The translations under genes were made by a program, and so were the position numbers. From positions 516,013 through 580,012 of the forward strand of contig CAMXCT020001002.1 in assembly GCA_947184155.2 (NCBI GenBank): a stretch of DNA of 64,000 nt, read 5' to 3'. The notes beneath the pieces are model-generated. The model saw only the letters and a list, made by a program, of their open reading frames with translations, did no database searches and was not told where the DNA came from. This document shows positions 1 through 10,883 of this stretch, piece by piece (position 1 is the stretch's first letter; every line of letters begins with the position of its first letter). Origin of the DNA: Cladocopium goreaui. Its lineage: Eukaryota; Sar; Dinophyceae; Suessiales; Symbiodiniaceae.

Positions 1-369
1 CGGTAATCCTGGCAATCGTTTCTTCTGGGCATCAAGTCTGCTTTGCTTCTCTATGAACGGGAGCTTTCGGATCGGCTCCGAAGCATCTGCACATGCAGAC
101 TGGGTCTTCATCTCGGCAATAAGGAGGGTGCAAGACTCAAAGTGTAACCTCCTGAGAATTGCTGTTGTGCCCAACGTAGACTGAGTTTCAAACACTGCAT
201 CTGCCAGTTTGGTGAATTCATCATCTGAAACTGGATTCTGAGGTCTACCCAAAGCGAAAGCAAGCGTCGAGAAAGAACCGATGTTTTGACCCTGCAGCTT
301 CTCAAATAGTCCATCATGCATCTCTTCACACCGTTTCTGAAAAGCCTTCTCAGAGTCCATGAGTGCCAT
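1..369 (-). CDS. Conserved hypothetical ORF, 5' part, runs off the window
   Basis: The minus strand is open from the ATG at 369-367 (a second Met codon lies at 360-358) to the window edge, about 122 codons with no stop. In-frame stops lie just upstream of the ATG. The peptide contains the stretches FALGRPQNPVSDDEF, LRRLHFESCTLL and RKLPFIEKQSRLDAQKKRL, so it is mostly helical and basic towards the end. I recognise this type of sequence from dinoflagellate hypothetical proteins but know of no assigned function. It lies downstream of, and on the same strand as, the tyrosine-recombinase-like gene, so it may be a later exon of that gene or the second gene of the same element. The open frame is directly seen; the link to its neighbour is inferred. 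Confidence 0.5.
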   Translation of the reverse strand, partial: MALMDSEKAFQKRCEEMHDGLFEKLQGQNIGSFSTLAFALGRPQNPVSDDEFTKLADAVFETQSTLGTTAILRRLHFESCTLLIAEMKTQSACADASEPIRKLPFIEKQSRLDAQKKRLPGLP

Positions 370-686
370 CACCACTAGGTCTAAAACTGAGCGATCACAG
401 TTTCAAAGAGTTTAGTTTCGTTTGTACTTGTTTGGAGCCACAGGACACACAAACATTCACAACTATTTACCTCTACTGAGGAGTTGCATTTGCTCAAACA
501 GGTCATCTGTTGCCATGCTGACAGCTGACCAAAATGGAGTGAACATGTTGCACTTACAAATTACGGACACAAAATCCTTAATTAGGTTGAACATTGTTCA
601 TGTTTTGCCGTCATGATTGGCTCAAACATGTGTGATGCATGTTTCCACAAATCGAACCAACTGAGAGGCAGCATGATTCCTCAATT
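370..686. other. Gene-free spacer
   Basis: About 320 bases between two minus-strand ORFs. I see no coding frame, repeat or RNA gene here. It could be an intron if the flanking ORFs belong to one gene. Confidence 0.3.
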
Positions 687-2555
687 TTACCGCAATCTTG
701 AGGTGAGCGGTGTGTTCGAAGCCCGCCAGCAGTGACTGCAGCAGGGTGTATCCCACCTGAGAGACGCCGGTGGTTTATAAAGGCTTCCATTGGCCATTTC
801 GACCTTCCGGCCGCAAAGCAGGTATCGCTTGTGGTCCTCTTGGATCAGGTGAAGCATCCTGGACTTAGGATACTGCCTCAATTCAGTCCCAGCCGGAGCC
901 TTTGGCGCACTGACCATACGGGCTGCATGTGTCACCGCAGCTTGTTCCTCCTCTGAGCTCGAAGAGGTGTCGCTGCCTGACCCAAGGTCCTCTCCTGCTT
1001 CCTCATCCAAATCTTGCTGCTGCCGATCGACTGGATCCCAAGGCTCGTCGTCCCCTTCGACTGAAAGGACTTCAACCTTGACGTCTGCCGTCATCATACC
1101 CGATCTGGTTGCGTTCGGGTTGAAGGATCCTTGTCGTATGCGCTCCAGCATGTTATTCAGCACCCTCAATGGACTTGCAAGTGAGTCCCTGGAGTAGGTC
1201 AGCACCGATTTCATGCGGCCAGTGTGGCCACCTAGAATTTCCCTGTCAGGTATGGAGGCGCCGAACTTCGCCAGGAAACTGAGCAACGTAGCCTTGCATG
1301 AGTGGCTCGAAATCCTGCAATCCTCTGGCAAACCCCCATTCCTGTCCAGGATCATTTTGACCCACTTGCTGAACTCTGCTGTGCTGAGTGGCCGAACCGT
1401 TGCTGATCCTTCGCCATCCGGTGCTGGCATCAAAGGTACACCCGACCCAAATTGATCGCCCAGCTGTTGCCTGAGCTCCCACCAAGTTCTGACCCAGTTG
1501 CCCTGCACCACTCCCAGTGCTGGTCCAACTGCCGCCATAACTCCACCTCTCCAGGCGTTCGCTTTCTTGGTCTTGAACTCTTTGATCTTGAGCTCGACAA
1601 AAACTGGATCGTTGGGATCTGGGTCCATCACCACCTCATCAGTGTGCTGCATGTCCATCCACCTCGACCTGGTGTAGACCGCCACCAACGCTGCACCACT
1701 GACCAATCTATCCCAAAAGAGGGCAGATCTGTCATGCAAAACGCCATGCAAAATTGTCAGCTGCTCGACAGTGAAAGGGTCAGACTGTTTCAATACCGTC
1801 TCACCCACTCGTCTGGAAGCCCCAATGCACCTCTTAGAAAGAAGTCTCTGACTCAGCCCTTCAATGCCAAAAACAAATTCTGTAAATCTGATGGCTTCCA
1901 CAATAGATCTGAGTCGACTCAAGGCAATGCCGCTGTTTCTCAAGTCACAAAAATACGCATACAGGAAAGACTCGTCGCCTGGAACTTGGACCTTAGCCTC
2001 TCGTAGCTTCTCAATATACTTGAGCATGGAGTTGGCTCTCTTGATCAATGTGGCTGGAGCCTTCCCTGATAAAATATCCCTGAGCATACGAAGTTGTTCG
2101 GCAAGACCTGCTAAGAGATGTAACTGCTTCACTGTTTCGTGAATTTCAGGAAATTGCGAAATGATGTCAAACCACCTCTTCAAAGCAACATCCATCTTGG
2201 CCTCTTGGTCTTCTTTCCAAGAAATTGCATCTGTATTGGCAACGATTTGCCTCCAGTGGTCAGCCACCAAAATTCGCCTGGGCATCTTTGCAGGCTTCTC
2301 CAGTTGCTCCCGTTGTGGGTCTGCTGGGCAAGCCAAACGCTTCCATTTCCGTTGAGGGCTGACACAAAGTGGTTTGTTGCAAAAGATGCTTCCCCAAATG
2401 CCTTTTTCCCAAGGCAGTTCTAGGTCCGGGCTTGGATCCAGGTCCAGCCAAGTCCTTTCCAGTATATCTGGGGTCAGGAACTGTGGTGAGTGTTCATCTC
2501 TTTGCGAATCACCCGGTAAAGCCCCATCATCCAACTGTGATTCGGCTGAACCCAT
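687..2555 (-). CDS. Tyrosine recombinase/integrase-like protein (Crypton/DIRS-type relative)
   Basis: The frame is open from 2711, but the first 52 codons read as a hydrophobic stretch. The Met at 2555 (MGSAESQLDD) is the more credible start and gives about 622 aa. Residues are numbered here from 2711. A helical core-binding-like region spans about 215-290. The catalytic region has an arginine motif (TRSRW, R348/R350), a lysine-rich turn (KTKK, about 380), an HxxK box (H470, K473 in SSHSCKAT), a GGH box (H496) and a candidate nucleophile Tyr506 in VLTYSRD. This is the R..K..HxxR/K..H..Y order of tyrosine recombinases, with Lys where most members have Arg. An acidic serine-rich segment and a Cys-rich tail (CCSHC) follow. 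Such enzymes cut and rejoin DNA through a 3'-phosphotyrosine. It could be the integrase of a mobile element or a domesticated copy. No terminal repeats were seen around it. Confidence 0.7.
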   Translation of the reverse strand: MGSAESQLDDGALPGDSQRDEHSPQFLTPDILERTWLDLDPSPDLELPWEKGIWGSIFCNKPLCVSPQRKWKRLACPADPQREQLEKPAKMPRRILVADHWRQIVANTDAISWKEDQEAKMDVALKRWFDIISQFPEIHETVKQLHLLAGLAEQLRMLRDILSGKAPATLIKRANSMLKYIEKLREAKVQVPGDESFLYAYFCDLRNSGIALSRLRSIVEAIRFTEFVFGIEGLSQRLLSKRCIGASRRVGETVLKQSDPFTVEQLTILHGVLHDRSALFWDRLVSGAALVAVYTRSRWMDMQHTDEVVMDPDPNDPVFVELKIKEFKTKKANAWRGGVMAAVGPALGVVQGNWVRTWWELRQQLGDQFGSGVPLMPAPDGEGSATVRPLSTAEFSKWVKMILDRNGGLPEDCRISSHSCKATLLSFLAKFGASIPDREILGGHTGRMKSVLTYSRDSLASPLRVLNNMLERIRQGSFNPNATRSGMMTADVKVEVLSVEGDDEPWDPVDRQQQDLDEEAGEDLGSGSDTSSSSEEEQAAVTHAARMVSAPKAPAGTELRQYPKSRMLHLIQEDHKRYLLCGRKVEMANGSLYKPPASLRWDTPCCSHCWRASNTPLTSRLR

Positions 2556-2711
2556 ATCCACGATCGTGAGGATAACACTTGTGATAAAATATAATACAGT
2601 GCTGAGCAGTTGCAAGAAAATTACCAAATCTCCAGGCTGAAAGCTTGCAAGTCGTGCTGTGAAATCACGTACCAGGATGGTGAGTTTCAATGTCCCACAG
2701 AAGCCAAACAA

Positions 2712-3120
2712 AAGTTGCTATGACTCCAAGACAGAAACCACTGGCCAAATGAAAAACAAACCACGACTGAGATTGCAAAGAAGGCCTCTGGAATGCGGTA
2801 CGCCCTTTGTCACGTAATGTATCGGCGCGAAATCGAGCAACCATGCACTGACAAAAAATTTCCCTTATTTAAAAGGGACTCCCTCCCTCCCACCACTTGA
2901 TTGGGAAAAGCCACAGCATTTCAATTGATGATGTGACGAGTTAAGGATGTGGTTTGTTTCCATTGGAACTGCTGAATGCCACATCGAAAAATTCACAATG
3001 AAAAAGTGAATAGAACGCTGAATTGTTTGCGTCACAATGTTTGGTTGGATGTTAACCATTAACAAACATTTGTTTACCACCAAACAGGGATGATTCTTGT
3101 TGATCCTTACTTGTGAGACT
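2712..3120. other. Spacer between the two recombinase-like loci
   Basis: About 400 bases without a convincing coding frame. The minus strand is open from 3155 to 2865, but the peptide has no recognisable feature and overlaps the end of the upstream gene. It is probably intron or decayed sequence. Confidence 0.3.
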
Positions 3121-4382
3121 TCACAAATTTTTGTTTGGAGAAATAAGGCTTTCATCTTTTTTCAAAAGAGTGACATCAAGAAATGCACCCAGTACTAAGA
3201 TCTCTGCCATGGGGGTCTCCCGAACCAGTATGTGGCGCTCGAACTGGGACATGATGTAGAGACTGAATGGCAAACTCTCCTTCCTGTCATGTGGAATCTT
3301 TGATTGAAATGAAGAAATCAACGGACCAAATGCCACTGAAAAACAATCTAATTGTAGTTGCTTGAAGCCCCATCGAATGGCTTTGATAAGCATCGAGTGC
3401 GATGCTCCAGCATCAGTTGAATGCTTCGATAGTTTCCCAGCCACCAGTATGTCTGCCAATTGAAGCTCTGAAAGGTTGGACAAATCCAAACGCATGTCAA
3501 CTGCCAGTTGATAAAAAGTCTGCAAAGCCATCAGATACTTGATTAAGGTCGAGGCTGCGTAGTTGTCCACAAGTCGCTGGGAATGCTGCTGATAAAAAGA
3601 ACTTGATTGGATCTGCTCCAAAAGTGGTGAAAATGTTGCATATAGTTGGACCACTGATCCCCACAAAGACATCACTAAGCCCGAATCTGAAGCACTGCGC
3701 ACCCTTGTAACATCTCGAGAACTCGATTGCCCAGGCTGAGCAAGTTTGAGTGCCACGCGTGGTCGTTTTGGAGCTCGTGGGAGAGGCTGCAACGGGAATC
3801 TACCCTGGTCCCCTGCTCAACTGAAGATGTATCTGTGTCCAACATCAAACTGCGTGGAACGACATGATGCAAATGTGGTACTTGCAAACCATTGGAATCC
3901 GGAACATGTGAAGAAAACGTGGGTTGAGGTCTGGACGGAGCTGCCAATCCGCCTAACTGAGGTGTGCCTGAAACCCTGGTCTCAGTTCGTGAACGCGACA
4001 AACATTGCCGAATCACTGGTGCAGCTAATGGCGAAGCTTTACATTTCGGTGACACATGCAATGAAATGTGAGCATGCGAAGGAGCAGGTGATTGCACTTC
4101 ATCATTAATGAGAAACCAGTCTGGCACGCTAAGGTCTGCACTGCAATCCAAATTGTCACTGTCCATAAATGCCAGCACAATGGTGAAACACCAATCCAAT
4201 AATAGTTGAACTCCAACCAGTAAAACAACCGTCCAAGCTGAAGCAATTCTGAATGAAAGTAAGGGCCACCGACGCTGCCCGGAGACCATGCGGCAACTAC
4301 CGCCCGAGAGGAGTTCAACTAGGTGAAAACAAAACAGAAAGCGGTTTGTGTTGTCCTGACAATTGAACAGTGGAAACGCCAA
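3121..4382 (-). pseudogene. Truncated tyrosine-recombinase relative (N-terminal half only)
   Basis: Two overlapping minus-strand frames appear to encode one broken protein. Frame 4382-3675 starts with a hydrophobic run followed by an acidic segment (MDSDNLDCSADLS), resembling the first exon of the intact neighbour. Frame 3792-3121 continues with KRPRVALKL and then a helical core-binding-like domain (LIKYLMALQTFYQLAV, then LPFSLYIMSQFERHIL). The switch near 3790 is either a frameshift or an unspliced intron. The protein stops before any catalytic R, HxxK or Tyr box, so it cannot be an active recombinase as it stands. Its order of parts matches the intact gene downstream, so the two are probably paralogues. 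An apparent spliced-leader relict lies about 125 bases upstream. Confidence 0.5.
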
Positions 4383-4507
4383 ATAAAACTGAAAACTGCT
4401 GTTCCATGATCATGTTCACAAGCGACAAAAAGACATGCAATCTCAATAAAGCAACGCAGCAAAAAATTTAGAAACAACGCAATAAAACCTAATGCAATGA
4501 ATGCCAC

Positions 4508-4521
4508 CTTGAGCCAAAATG
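4508..4521 (-). other. Relict of the dinoflagellate spliced leader (DinoSL)
   Basis: The minus strand reads CATTTTGGCTCAAG, an exact match to the last 14 of the 22 bases of the trans-spliced DinoSL. A random 14-base match is unlikely in a 64 kb window (below one in a thousand). The bases further 5' no longer match. Known DinoSL relicts mark genes that arose by reverse transcription and reintegration of a trans-spliced mRNA. Here the gene so marked would be the truncated recombinase relative that follows on the same strand. Confidence 0.6.
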
Positions 4522-5327
4522 TAGTGGTTACAACATATAATGAAGTACCCCCTACAAACATTACTGAACGAGTACAGTTAAAGTTCCAACAGGGCTTCCA
4601 TCTGGGCTCGGTTGAGCACTCATTCCAAAGATCCTTGAGTCTTGCCCTAGATCTATCCAGAAATGCTATGGCACCAACGGCAACGAAGAAAAGTCCCAAG
4701 GTCCAAACGAGACCTTATGAGCCCTCACCGGAGCAGCTGTTCTGCCACCGGATCACGGGGCTCCGCTACCATAAAAACTCTGTTTTGAACCCACAAAGTC
4801 TCGCACACAACGTCGTTTCACATGCTCATGCGTCTTGCATGGCATGAGGTTTCTATTTCACTGGTTTCAGTGTTTGGGGTAGTTTTCAACTAGCAAACTC
4901 CTACACGCAACTGTCTAAACTGGCTAAAGTGGTACGAAAACATTTCCATATTTTGAGAATCTGCGCAACTTCCTCATCCATGGATGATTTCAGTTTCATT
5001 TCGCCACCCTTCAGGTCAACTAAGCGGCGCAACCAAAAACCAAGTTTGACGCTCTGTGTTCAGCACGTTCATGCACATCTGTGTTATGATAAAAATAAAT
5101 TGTCTCCTGCAGAACTTCCGGCAGAAGAAGTCAAAGCAGTGGAGTTTCATGTCGTCAGCATTTCTAAATCCCAGAACATATAAATTACATGTACCCGCGG
5201 CATTTTGCCAGTCGATCAACCGACGATGTCAAAACCGATCTGCGCTCGGACCCCGTATGCTTAACTGCGAAGCAAATCGGTTTTGCCTCATCCAAACGGG
5301 CTATTGGCACATATTCGATTGTGCGTG
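4522..5327. other. Gene-free stretch
   Basis: No supported gene. Open frames on both strands are short and of random composition, and no tandem repeat was seen. It separates the recombinase-like loci from the tail of the copia element. Confidence 0.3.
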
Positions 5328-6168
5328 TCATCCTTGCGCAGGGGTCACTTCATAACATGGTCTGCACATGCAAAAGACTGACATGAGTGTGGAATGCATT
5401 TCTTCGCACTCCTCCTTCGGATTCAAAGCCGTTGCCGTTTTGACTCCGACTGAACTTTCACTCATGTATCTCCCTAGGACCAATTTGGTCAGGGAAGTGA
5501 CAGCATTAGTGTTTCGATCCTTGTGATCTCTGTGCAAATTCGTTCAGCTTCGATCTCATCACTAACCATCGCTGCACCTTCTTGTTGTTCTGGAAGTTCA
5601 TGCAGTAAGGTTTGCATGCGATCAATTTGTTCTTGAAGTCCTTGGATATGCAAACACTGGTCCAACTTCTTCATCAGGCTGACGTCCTTCTGGATGTACT
5701 TCTTCTGGTAGTCCATGGGGTTCAGGTTCTTATGTGGTCTGAGGAGGACCATACTCAGTAGGTGGCTCCAGACTAGGTGATGGACCTTCACCATCTTCTG
5801 CAAATGACCTCCTCGTCGGTGTTGAGTGTTTGCTGGATCTACTCCTCAGACTTCGCGCACCTTGTTCTTGTTCATGGTCGTCCATGTTCTCATTGTTCAG
5901 GTGCGTCACTGCTCCTCTGGATCCAAAAATCTCCTTGTGTTTGGGATCCATCCTCCAACTCTAGCAAGACCCATCCATAGGTGTCCAGTCAGCTGCTGTT
6001 GCTGCTCGACTCCATCCTCCAGCTCGTTGAAGAACTCCGTGCTGACTTCGTACATTTGATCCACCTTGGAAGTCAAACTCTCCTGTCTCGAGTGCATACC
6101 TTGCACCTCCTCTCGAAGTGACTTCATGTTCTCCTCAGCTTCCACCATCTTGTTCTTCATGTCATCGA
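5328..6168 (-). pseudogene. Coiled-coil ORF fragments downstream of the copia element
   Basis: Three overlapping minus-strand frames (6295-5906, 5951-5730, 5803-5489) carry charged, heptad-like helical sequence such as KLIDDMKNKMVEAEENMKS and LQEQIDRMQTLLHEL, plus a Ser/Arg-rich linker (RSLRSRSSKHSTPTRR). They look like one coiled-coil protein broken by frameshifts. They follow directly after the transmembrane tail of the copia-type reading frame, so they may be a lost extension of that polyprotein or a second ORF of the element. No known domain was recognised. Confidence 0.4.
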
Positions 6169-6306
6169 TCAGCTTGTAGACCTGTAGACGATGTAGAGCA
6201 CCATGAAGATCACTGCACTGATTGCGAGCGCTGCTGCGAATGCAAAGCCTGAGAAACTCCAGGTGCTCAGTGATGTAGTGTCGTCCGCATAACACATCCC
6301 ATAGTC
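6169..6306 (-). other. Transmembrane tail after the copia RNase H
   Basis: The minus frame from about 6300 reads GMCYADDTTSLSTWSFSGFA and then a hydrophobic helix (about 20 residues, FAAALAISAVIFMVLYIVYR), ending in STS and TGA near 6169. A single membrane anchor at the end of a copia polyprotein is unusual. I inferred the frame by direct translation of the bases. Confidence 0.5.
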
Positions 6307-7041
6307 CAGGTTATCATCCGTAATTGGAAGAACTTGTTGTCAATGGGAGTTCTCCTGGAAGACATTGTCTTTGCAAGACCTTTCACTCGCTTTCCATACT
6401 CCATCTTCTCTGTCATTTGTTCATGCTCCATTTCTCCCACGCTCTCGAAGCTTTCTCCTTGTACTGCACCAAATATGTAGAGTAGGCCTTTCAACCTTGA
6501 TGCCATAAGGGCTTTTGTACCAGCATCCGCCATGTTGATGGTGGTACTGACCTGAATCACCCCCAGATCTCCATTGTTGGTTTTCTGTTGGACCCAAAGC
6601 AGCTTTCCATTGGATGCCGTATGCGTCCACAACCACTCTTGACAGCAATAGTCTTCGCTGCCACATTGTCCACCAGCACATAGTGTTTGACGTAGAGACC
6701 CGTGAGGAACGTCAGGCACTCCTGAATGTAGATTTCAGCTGCACCGAATGTAGCTCTGCTTCGGCACTTGGCAGCGAGACAACGCGTTGCGTACGCGAAG
6801 TTGTGAAAAGCACGTTCCCATTCAACACGTGAACTGCTGACGAAGTAGATCTTCTATGCACCTTGTTTCCTGACCAGTCACTGTCGGAAAAGGATTCCAA
6901 GTTCAGCTCGTGATTGCTATGGGCAACCAATCCAACACCAGGCTCAGGAATCGTAAGCTTGCACGCATAGTCTGCTGTGGCCTTGAGGTAGCCCAGCAGC
7001 TTCTTCAATCGTGCTAAGGCAACTGTTGTTGGTTTCGCCAT
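6267..7041 (-). pseudogene. Copia RNase H and C-terminal end (broken)
   Basis: Frame 7041-6712 contains SDSDWSGNK..RRSTSSAVHVLNG and LPSAEAELHS, typical of the copia RNase H domain (Asp of SDSDW, Glu of SAEAELHS). Frame 6719-6267 continues with STTINMADAGTKAL, the usual last block of copia polyproteins. The joins between frames are frameshifts. RNase H would degrade the RNA strand during reverse transcription. Confidence 0.75.
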
Positions 7042-8228
7042 CTTCGACGCCAGCTCCTGTCACAAAGCCAACATCCATTCTTTCCTGCGAGAGGTAGATG
7101 AGCATGCCAATGAGGGACCTGTAGATGCTTGAGGCTCTGGCATCCAACTCCTGCGATCCATCTTCCACTTGTATGGATCCATCAACTGGAACCTTCTGAG
7201 CTCGTACTGGGCCAAAATTCGACTCGTACAGCTCCAACATGTTGTTGATGTAGTCACCAGGCATAACCACCAAGCCATCACTCACACGCAAATATGATCT
7301 CTTCAGGAAGGAAATCTTGTCACCAGGCTTCTCCATGATGTTGATGCTGATGTTGAACTTCTCTTTCACCTTCGGCAGGAAGTGGTTCAGCACGTATAGT
7401 CCCTTCCACCAAAGATCATCATGTCATCCACATGGATAAGTGCTGTCATCTTTGAGTTCTTGGCGAGACATGGGCTGAGTGGGCAAAACTCCAGCGCAAA
7501 CTCGTCCTGCAGGTACTTGGACACATGGTCAAACCAAGCTCGAGCACCAACACGCTGACCAGGGATGTTCCTCAGAACGATATGCTCTGAGCCTCCAAGT
7601 CGCAGTCGTAGAGGTTCTTCTTGGGATACTTGAAGAAATGCGTCCTGGAAGTCAATGCATCCAAGCACTGGGGCATCAGGGGAAGTGTTGTTGATTGTTC
7701 CTCCATCCCCTGAAAGCAGCTCCAAATAGAGACATGGCAACATCCTCAAAAGGTGTGTAGAGGAAGCTGGTGAGTAGACATCATCTCGTCGACCCCCTTG
7801 AAAAGCATAGTCTCTAGCAACCAGTCTTGATCTCCTTCTCCACATTTTCACTGCTTTCCCTTCTCCCAAACTCTGGTCTTCAACCTCCAGTCGTAGACAA
7901 AGCGCGCTGTGAGAACTTTCTGTATCTCTTTGTCACTTGTGGCTGCTGGTCTCATCACACCCATGTTGGTGAGTCGCTCGACCTCGAAAGCATCAGCTGC
8001 TCTGTCCACTTCAACTTGAGGTGTTGGTGGAACAACATCCACTGGACCATCAAACCAAAGACATTCAGGAACTCCTCCTGAACCTTCATCCTCATCTTCA
8101 AGCCCATCATCATAGTCGTTGATCTCCTCCTCGGCCTCAGGCATGTCTTCATCCACAGGGTAGTACCGGGTCTTCCCCTCCAAATGAAATTGTTCTGATC
8201 TTCTCTTCAACCTCCTCCTCCTCCTCAA
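6944..8228 (-). pseudogene. Copia reverse transcriptase (broken)
   Basis: Three minus frames make up an RVT_2-type reverse transcriptase. Frame 8228-7848 holds the acidic entry segment and VERLTNMGVMRP...LTARFVYDWRLK. Frame 7869-7387 holds RSRLVARDYAF, the motif with GCIDFQDAFLQV (first catalytic Asp), and ALIHVDDMMIFG, the equivalent of the YVDD box. Frame 7393-6944 holds the connection region (YRSLIGMLIYLSQERMDVGF). Motif content is complete but spread over frames, so the gene is decayed, not functional. Confidence 0.8.
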
Positions 8229-8292
8229 CCTGTCGTAGTTTGAGCTTCTTCACAGGTGTAGGTTTGAGCTTCTTTTGTGGGTGAAGCTTCAG

Positions 8293-8934
8293 CTACATCT
8301 CCAGGCGTAGAGCTTGTTGGTCTTGTAGATGCTGGGTTCCTGCTCGTGGATCCCCCTGGCAAGTAGATTGAGATCCTTGTGGTTGGTCTGAAAATCTGAC
8401 CCTCAATCCTTCAGTTCCTTGTAGTGATTGTAGTGCTGCAAGAGGGGTATTGTCATCCACCACAACTTCTCCTTGTCCAGGTTGCACTTGTCCAGGTTGA
8501 ACTTCTCCACCATGATGTTGAGCAACTGGTCTCGACGAAGTTGAAGAAGTTGTAGAATCCACCAGTTGAGCTTGTTGAGGAAGTACAGCTGGAAGTGGAA
8601 CTGAGTGAGCTTCAGCTTGTCCAGGAAAGACGTTAGTAACAGCTGGTAGAACCATCTCGTCATGCTCCAGCAAGACCATTGAAGCCTTCTTTGTATCACC
8701 ATGCGCTCTCATCCTCTCAAGTTCATTCTCTCCTCGTCCTTCTTCAATAGCCTTCTTCGCAACTGCCTCCGCCTCATAGTCCCTTTTCTTGATGACGATG
8801 GCCTCCAAAGGAATCAAGCTCTCAGCTGTAGGAAGTGCAACTGCCTCTCGCTTCGTGGGAATCAACCTTGCCCCAAATCCAGTCTGGTAGTCGTAGGAAG
8901 GGTAGCAGAAATCCTTGTATAGGCATAGGCTCAA
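8293..8934 (-). pseudogene. Integrase-RT linker of the copia polyprotein
   Basis: An open minus frame of about 213 codons between integrase and RT. It begins GFGARLIPTKREAVALP, the end of the integrase module, and then becomes low-complexity and rich in Gln, Ser, Thr and Pro (VQPGQVQPGQGEVVV). Such variable linkers are usual between copia integrase and RT. No catalytic motif is expected or seen. Confidence 0.5.
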
Positions 8935-8969
8935 GCCTTACTGCTGTTTTACTCGTGTTATAGACTTGC

Positions 8970-9565
8970 TCAATAGGATCTTCTCCCCATCGAAGCAGAT
9001 GAAGGCATCTTGGTTCTCAGTCTTCCCAATGAACAGAGTCTTGTACCATTTGCGTTCTCCTTTGCGAGCTGACTTGACAAATGCAAAGCAGGGCTCCCCA
9101 AACAACCATGGGTGGGCTCATAGGCTGTAACTCCTCTCACTGGCTTGAACCTGTTTACCAACCAAGCTGCATGTCTTGCAGCCCAACTCCAAACGGGATT
9201 TGCTGTGTCAAGCTTGATGCCCAAGTTCTCCTGGAGTTGCTCCATCAAAGTGCCAGTGAGACCACGTACTCGTTGAACTGCATTCTCTGCAAGACTGTTG
9301 CCATGGTCGTAAGGTTTTGCTGAGGTAAGGTAATCTTTGTTGGCAAGCCCAATGCATGTCGAAGGATTTTCCTCACGGCTGGTTCATGGTCTATGTGGAA
9401 GCAAACAGAGTGATAGCCCAGCCCTTGTGTGCAAGCCATGACCTCAGTTGTTGCCAGCTTGATTTGTCCTTTTCCTCGAAGAGGTACACATCCAACTGCT
9501 CCAGCTTGTGACTCCACCATGACCATCCATAGTGATGCAGGGGACACTTTATTCAGCAGAATCAT
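8970..9565 (-). pseudogene. Copia integrase core (broken)
   Basis: Frame 9565-9245 carries the integrase region around LRGKGQIKLATTEVMACTQG and FHIDHEPAVRKIL, where a D in an FHxD context would be part of the DDE triad. Frame 9248-8970 carries VWSWAARHAAWLVNRF followed by TAYEPTHGC, the conserved stretch after the catalytic Glu in copia integrases of algae and protists. The enzyme normally inserts element cDNA into the chromosome. The two parts overlap in different frames, so this copy is dead. Confidence 0.6.
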
Positions 9566-9568
9566 CAG

Positions 9569-10154
9569 CTAAGCTCTTGGCTGTGCAAAAGTCGAAGCTG
9601 ATGACAGGGGTTGACCGTTCTTTGGCACCATCACATCATCAGAGAGGATGGTGATGACTCCTCTCATACCAGGCTGTTCAAAGGTTAGATCACTGAAGAT
9701 CATGTCCTCCATCTTCTCACATCTCGATGAGCTCCCAGCGTCCATCATCAAATTGCATCAGCGTAGTTCGATGGAACTCTCCATAAGAAACGTCATCCCC
9801 AAGGGGTTGACATAGGCATTGCTGATGTGAGAGCCCACTGGTAAGCCAGTTGGTGTGCGTTGCAATCCATGTTGTAGATTCGTAGATGTTACCTGTTACA
9901 AAGAATCATGCAAATGAGCTCCTAACCACGTGTGGCTCCTGTTGGATCATCCTGATATGGCCTTTCAAAGCAAGGCTTCGATGTTGCATGTCCACTGGAA
10001 TCTGGATGTCATATTGTGGGTGGTACATGACCTGTTGTTGCGCATCCAAACTCCAGCCAGCCTCCATGAGCTTCCCATGCCATAGCACAAGATGGGCTGT
10101 GAAATGCCAGTGGATATGGTGACTCGCTCTTTCAAGCATATGTCTCGTCCTCAA
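9569..10154 (-). pseudogene. Copia polyprotein remnant upstream of integrase
   Basis: Minus frames 10154-9906 (peptide with LVLWHGKLMEAGWSLDAQQQ) and about 9800-9719 (LMQFDDGRWELIEM, then TGA) and 9751-9569 are short and out of phase. Position and strand place them in the protease/linker part of the copia polyprotein. The active-site D-S/T-G of a protease was not found, so the assignment rests on context. Confidence 0.35.
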
Positions 10155-10883
10155 AGATCGTAGAAAATCAAAACCGATCTTGCCAAAAGTTTACGCGCGG
10201 TTAGTTAACACAAACTCGAAAACGCAAGGTTCATGAAGTGTCAAAAACCAATGGCCTCACTCAGTCTGATCCCTTTTCCGTATGCACTCCACCGTCTGTC
10301 CAGCAGCAGGTCAGCAGTTACACACGGTAACACAACAACCCAAAACAAGGACGTGAGGTGTCTTACGCTGACTCTTCACAGGCTCACAAGGTTTCACCTT
10401 GAGCCACGTGTTTAAAAGGTTGAGTTAGTTCCAAAAACTGTTTCCATTCTCTTTCTATTTCCTTCTCCACAAACAAGAGGCAGACAACACACACCCAATG
10501 GATGTGTTTGTCCCCTTCAGACGTCAGTCTCTCATCACAATGAGTAAGGCGTAGCTCGAAGCTACCTGAATGACTGACATGTGTCATCATCAGGAGACAA
10601 AGCAACATCCAATAGAGCGATGAAGTCGCCACCTGCCAAGGTCACAGGAAACAAACGTTGACACCTTCTCAAACTGCAACAACTCAGTTCACACTGCCGT
10701 TCAAACTGTTTTGGTTCCACCAAAATAGTGAGTTCAAACTCGTTCGGTCAAAACAAAATAGGTCACAAATTCTGTTTGCCAAAAACTGATCCCAGCAACT
10801 CACGTCGTATCACGTGTGCAAAAGCCAACCTACTTTGTTCAAAACTTGCAACCTGTACTCATGGCATCGGAAAGTATCGTTAT

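Larger units (their letters stand above)
6169..10154 (-). mobile_element. Degenerate Ty1/copia-type LTR retrotransposon body
   Basis: Reading right to left, the minus strand carries integrase, reverse transcriptase and RNase H segments in the copia order (integrase before RT). The frame is broken repeatedly: the segments lie in different frames, with an in-frame TGA near 9718. The copia gag and zinc knuckle were not seen. A direct repeat at about 10.88 and 11.87 kb on the 5' side might be LTR remains, but no matching copy was found on the 3' side. The element is therefore an old, inactive copy. Confidence 0.75.
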
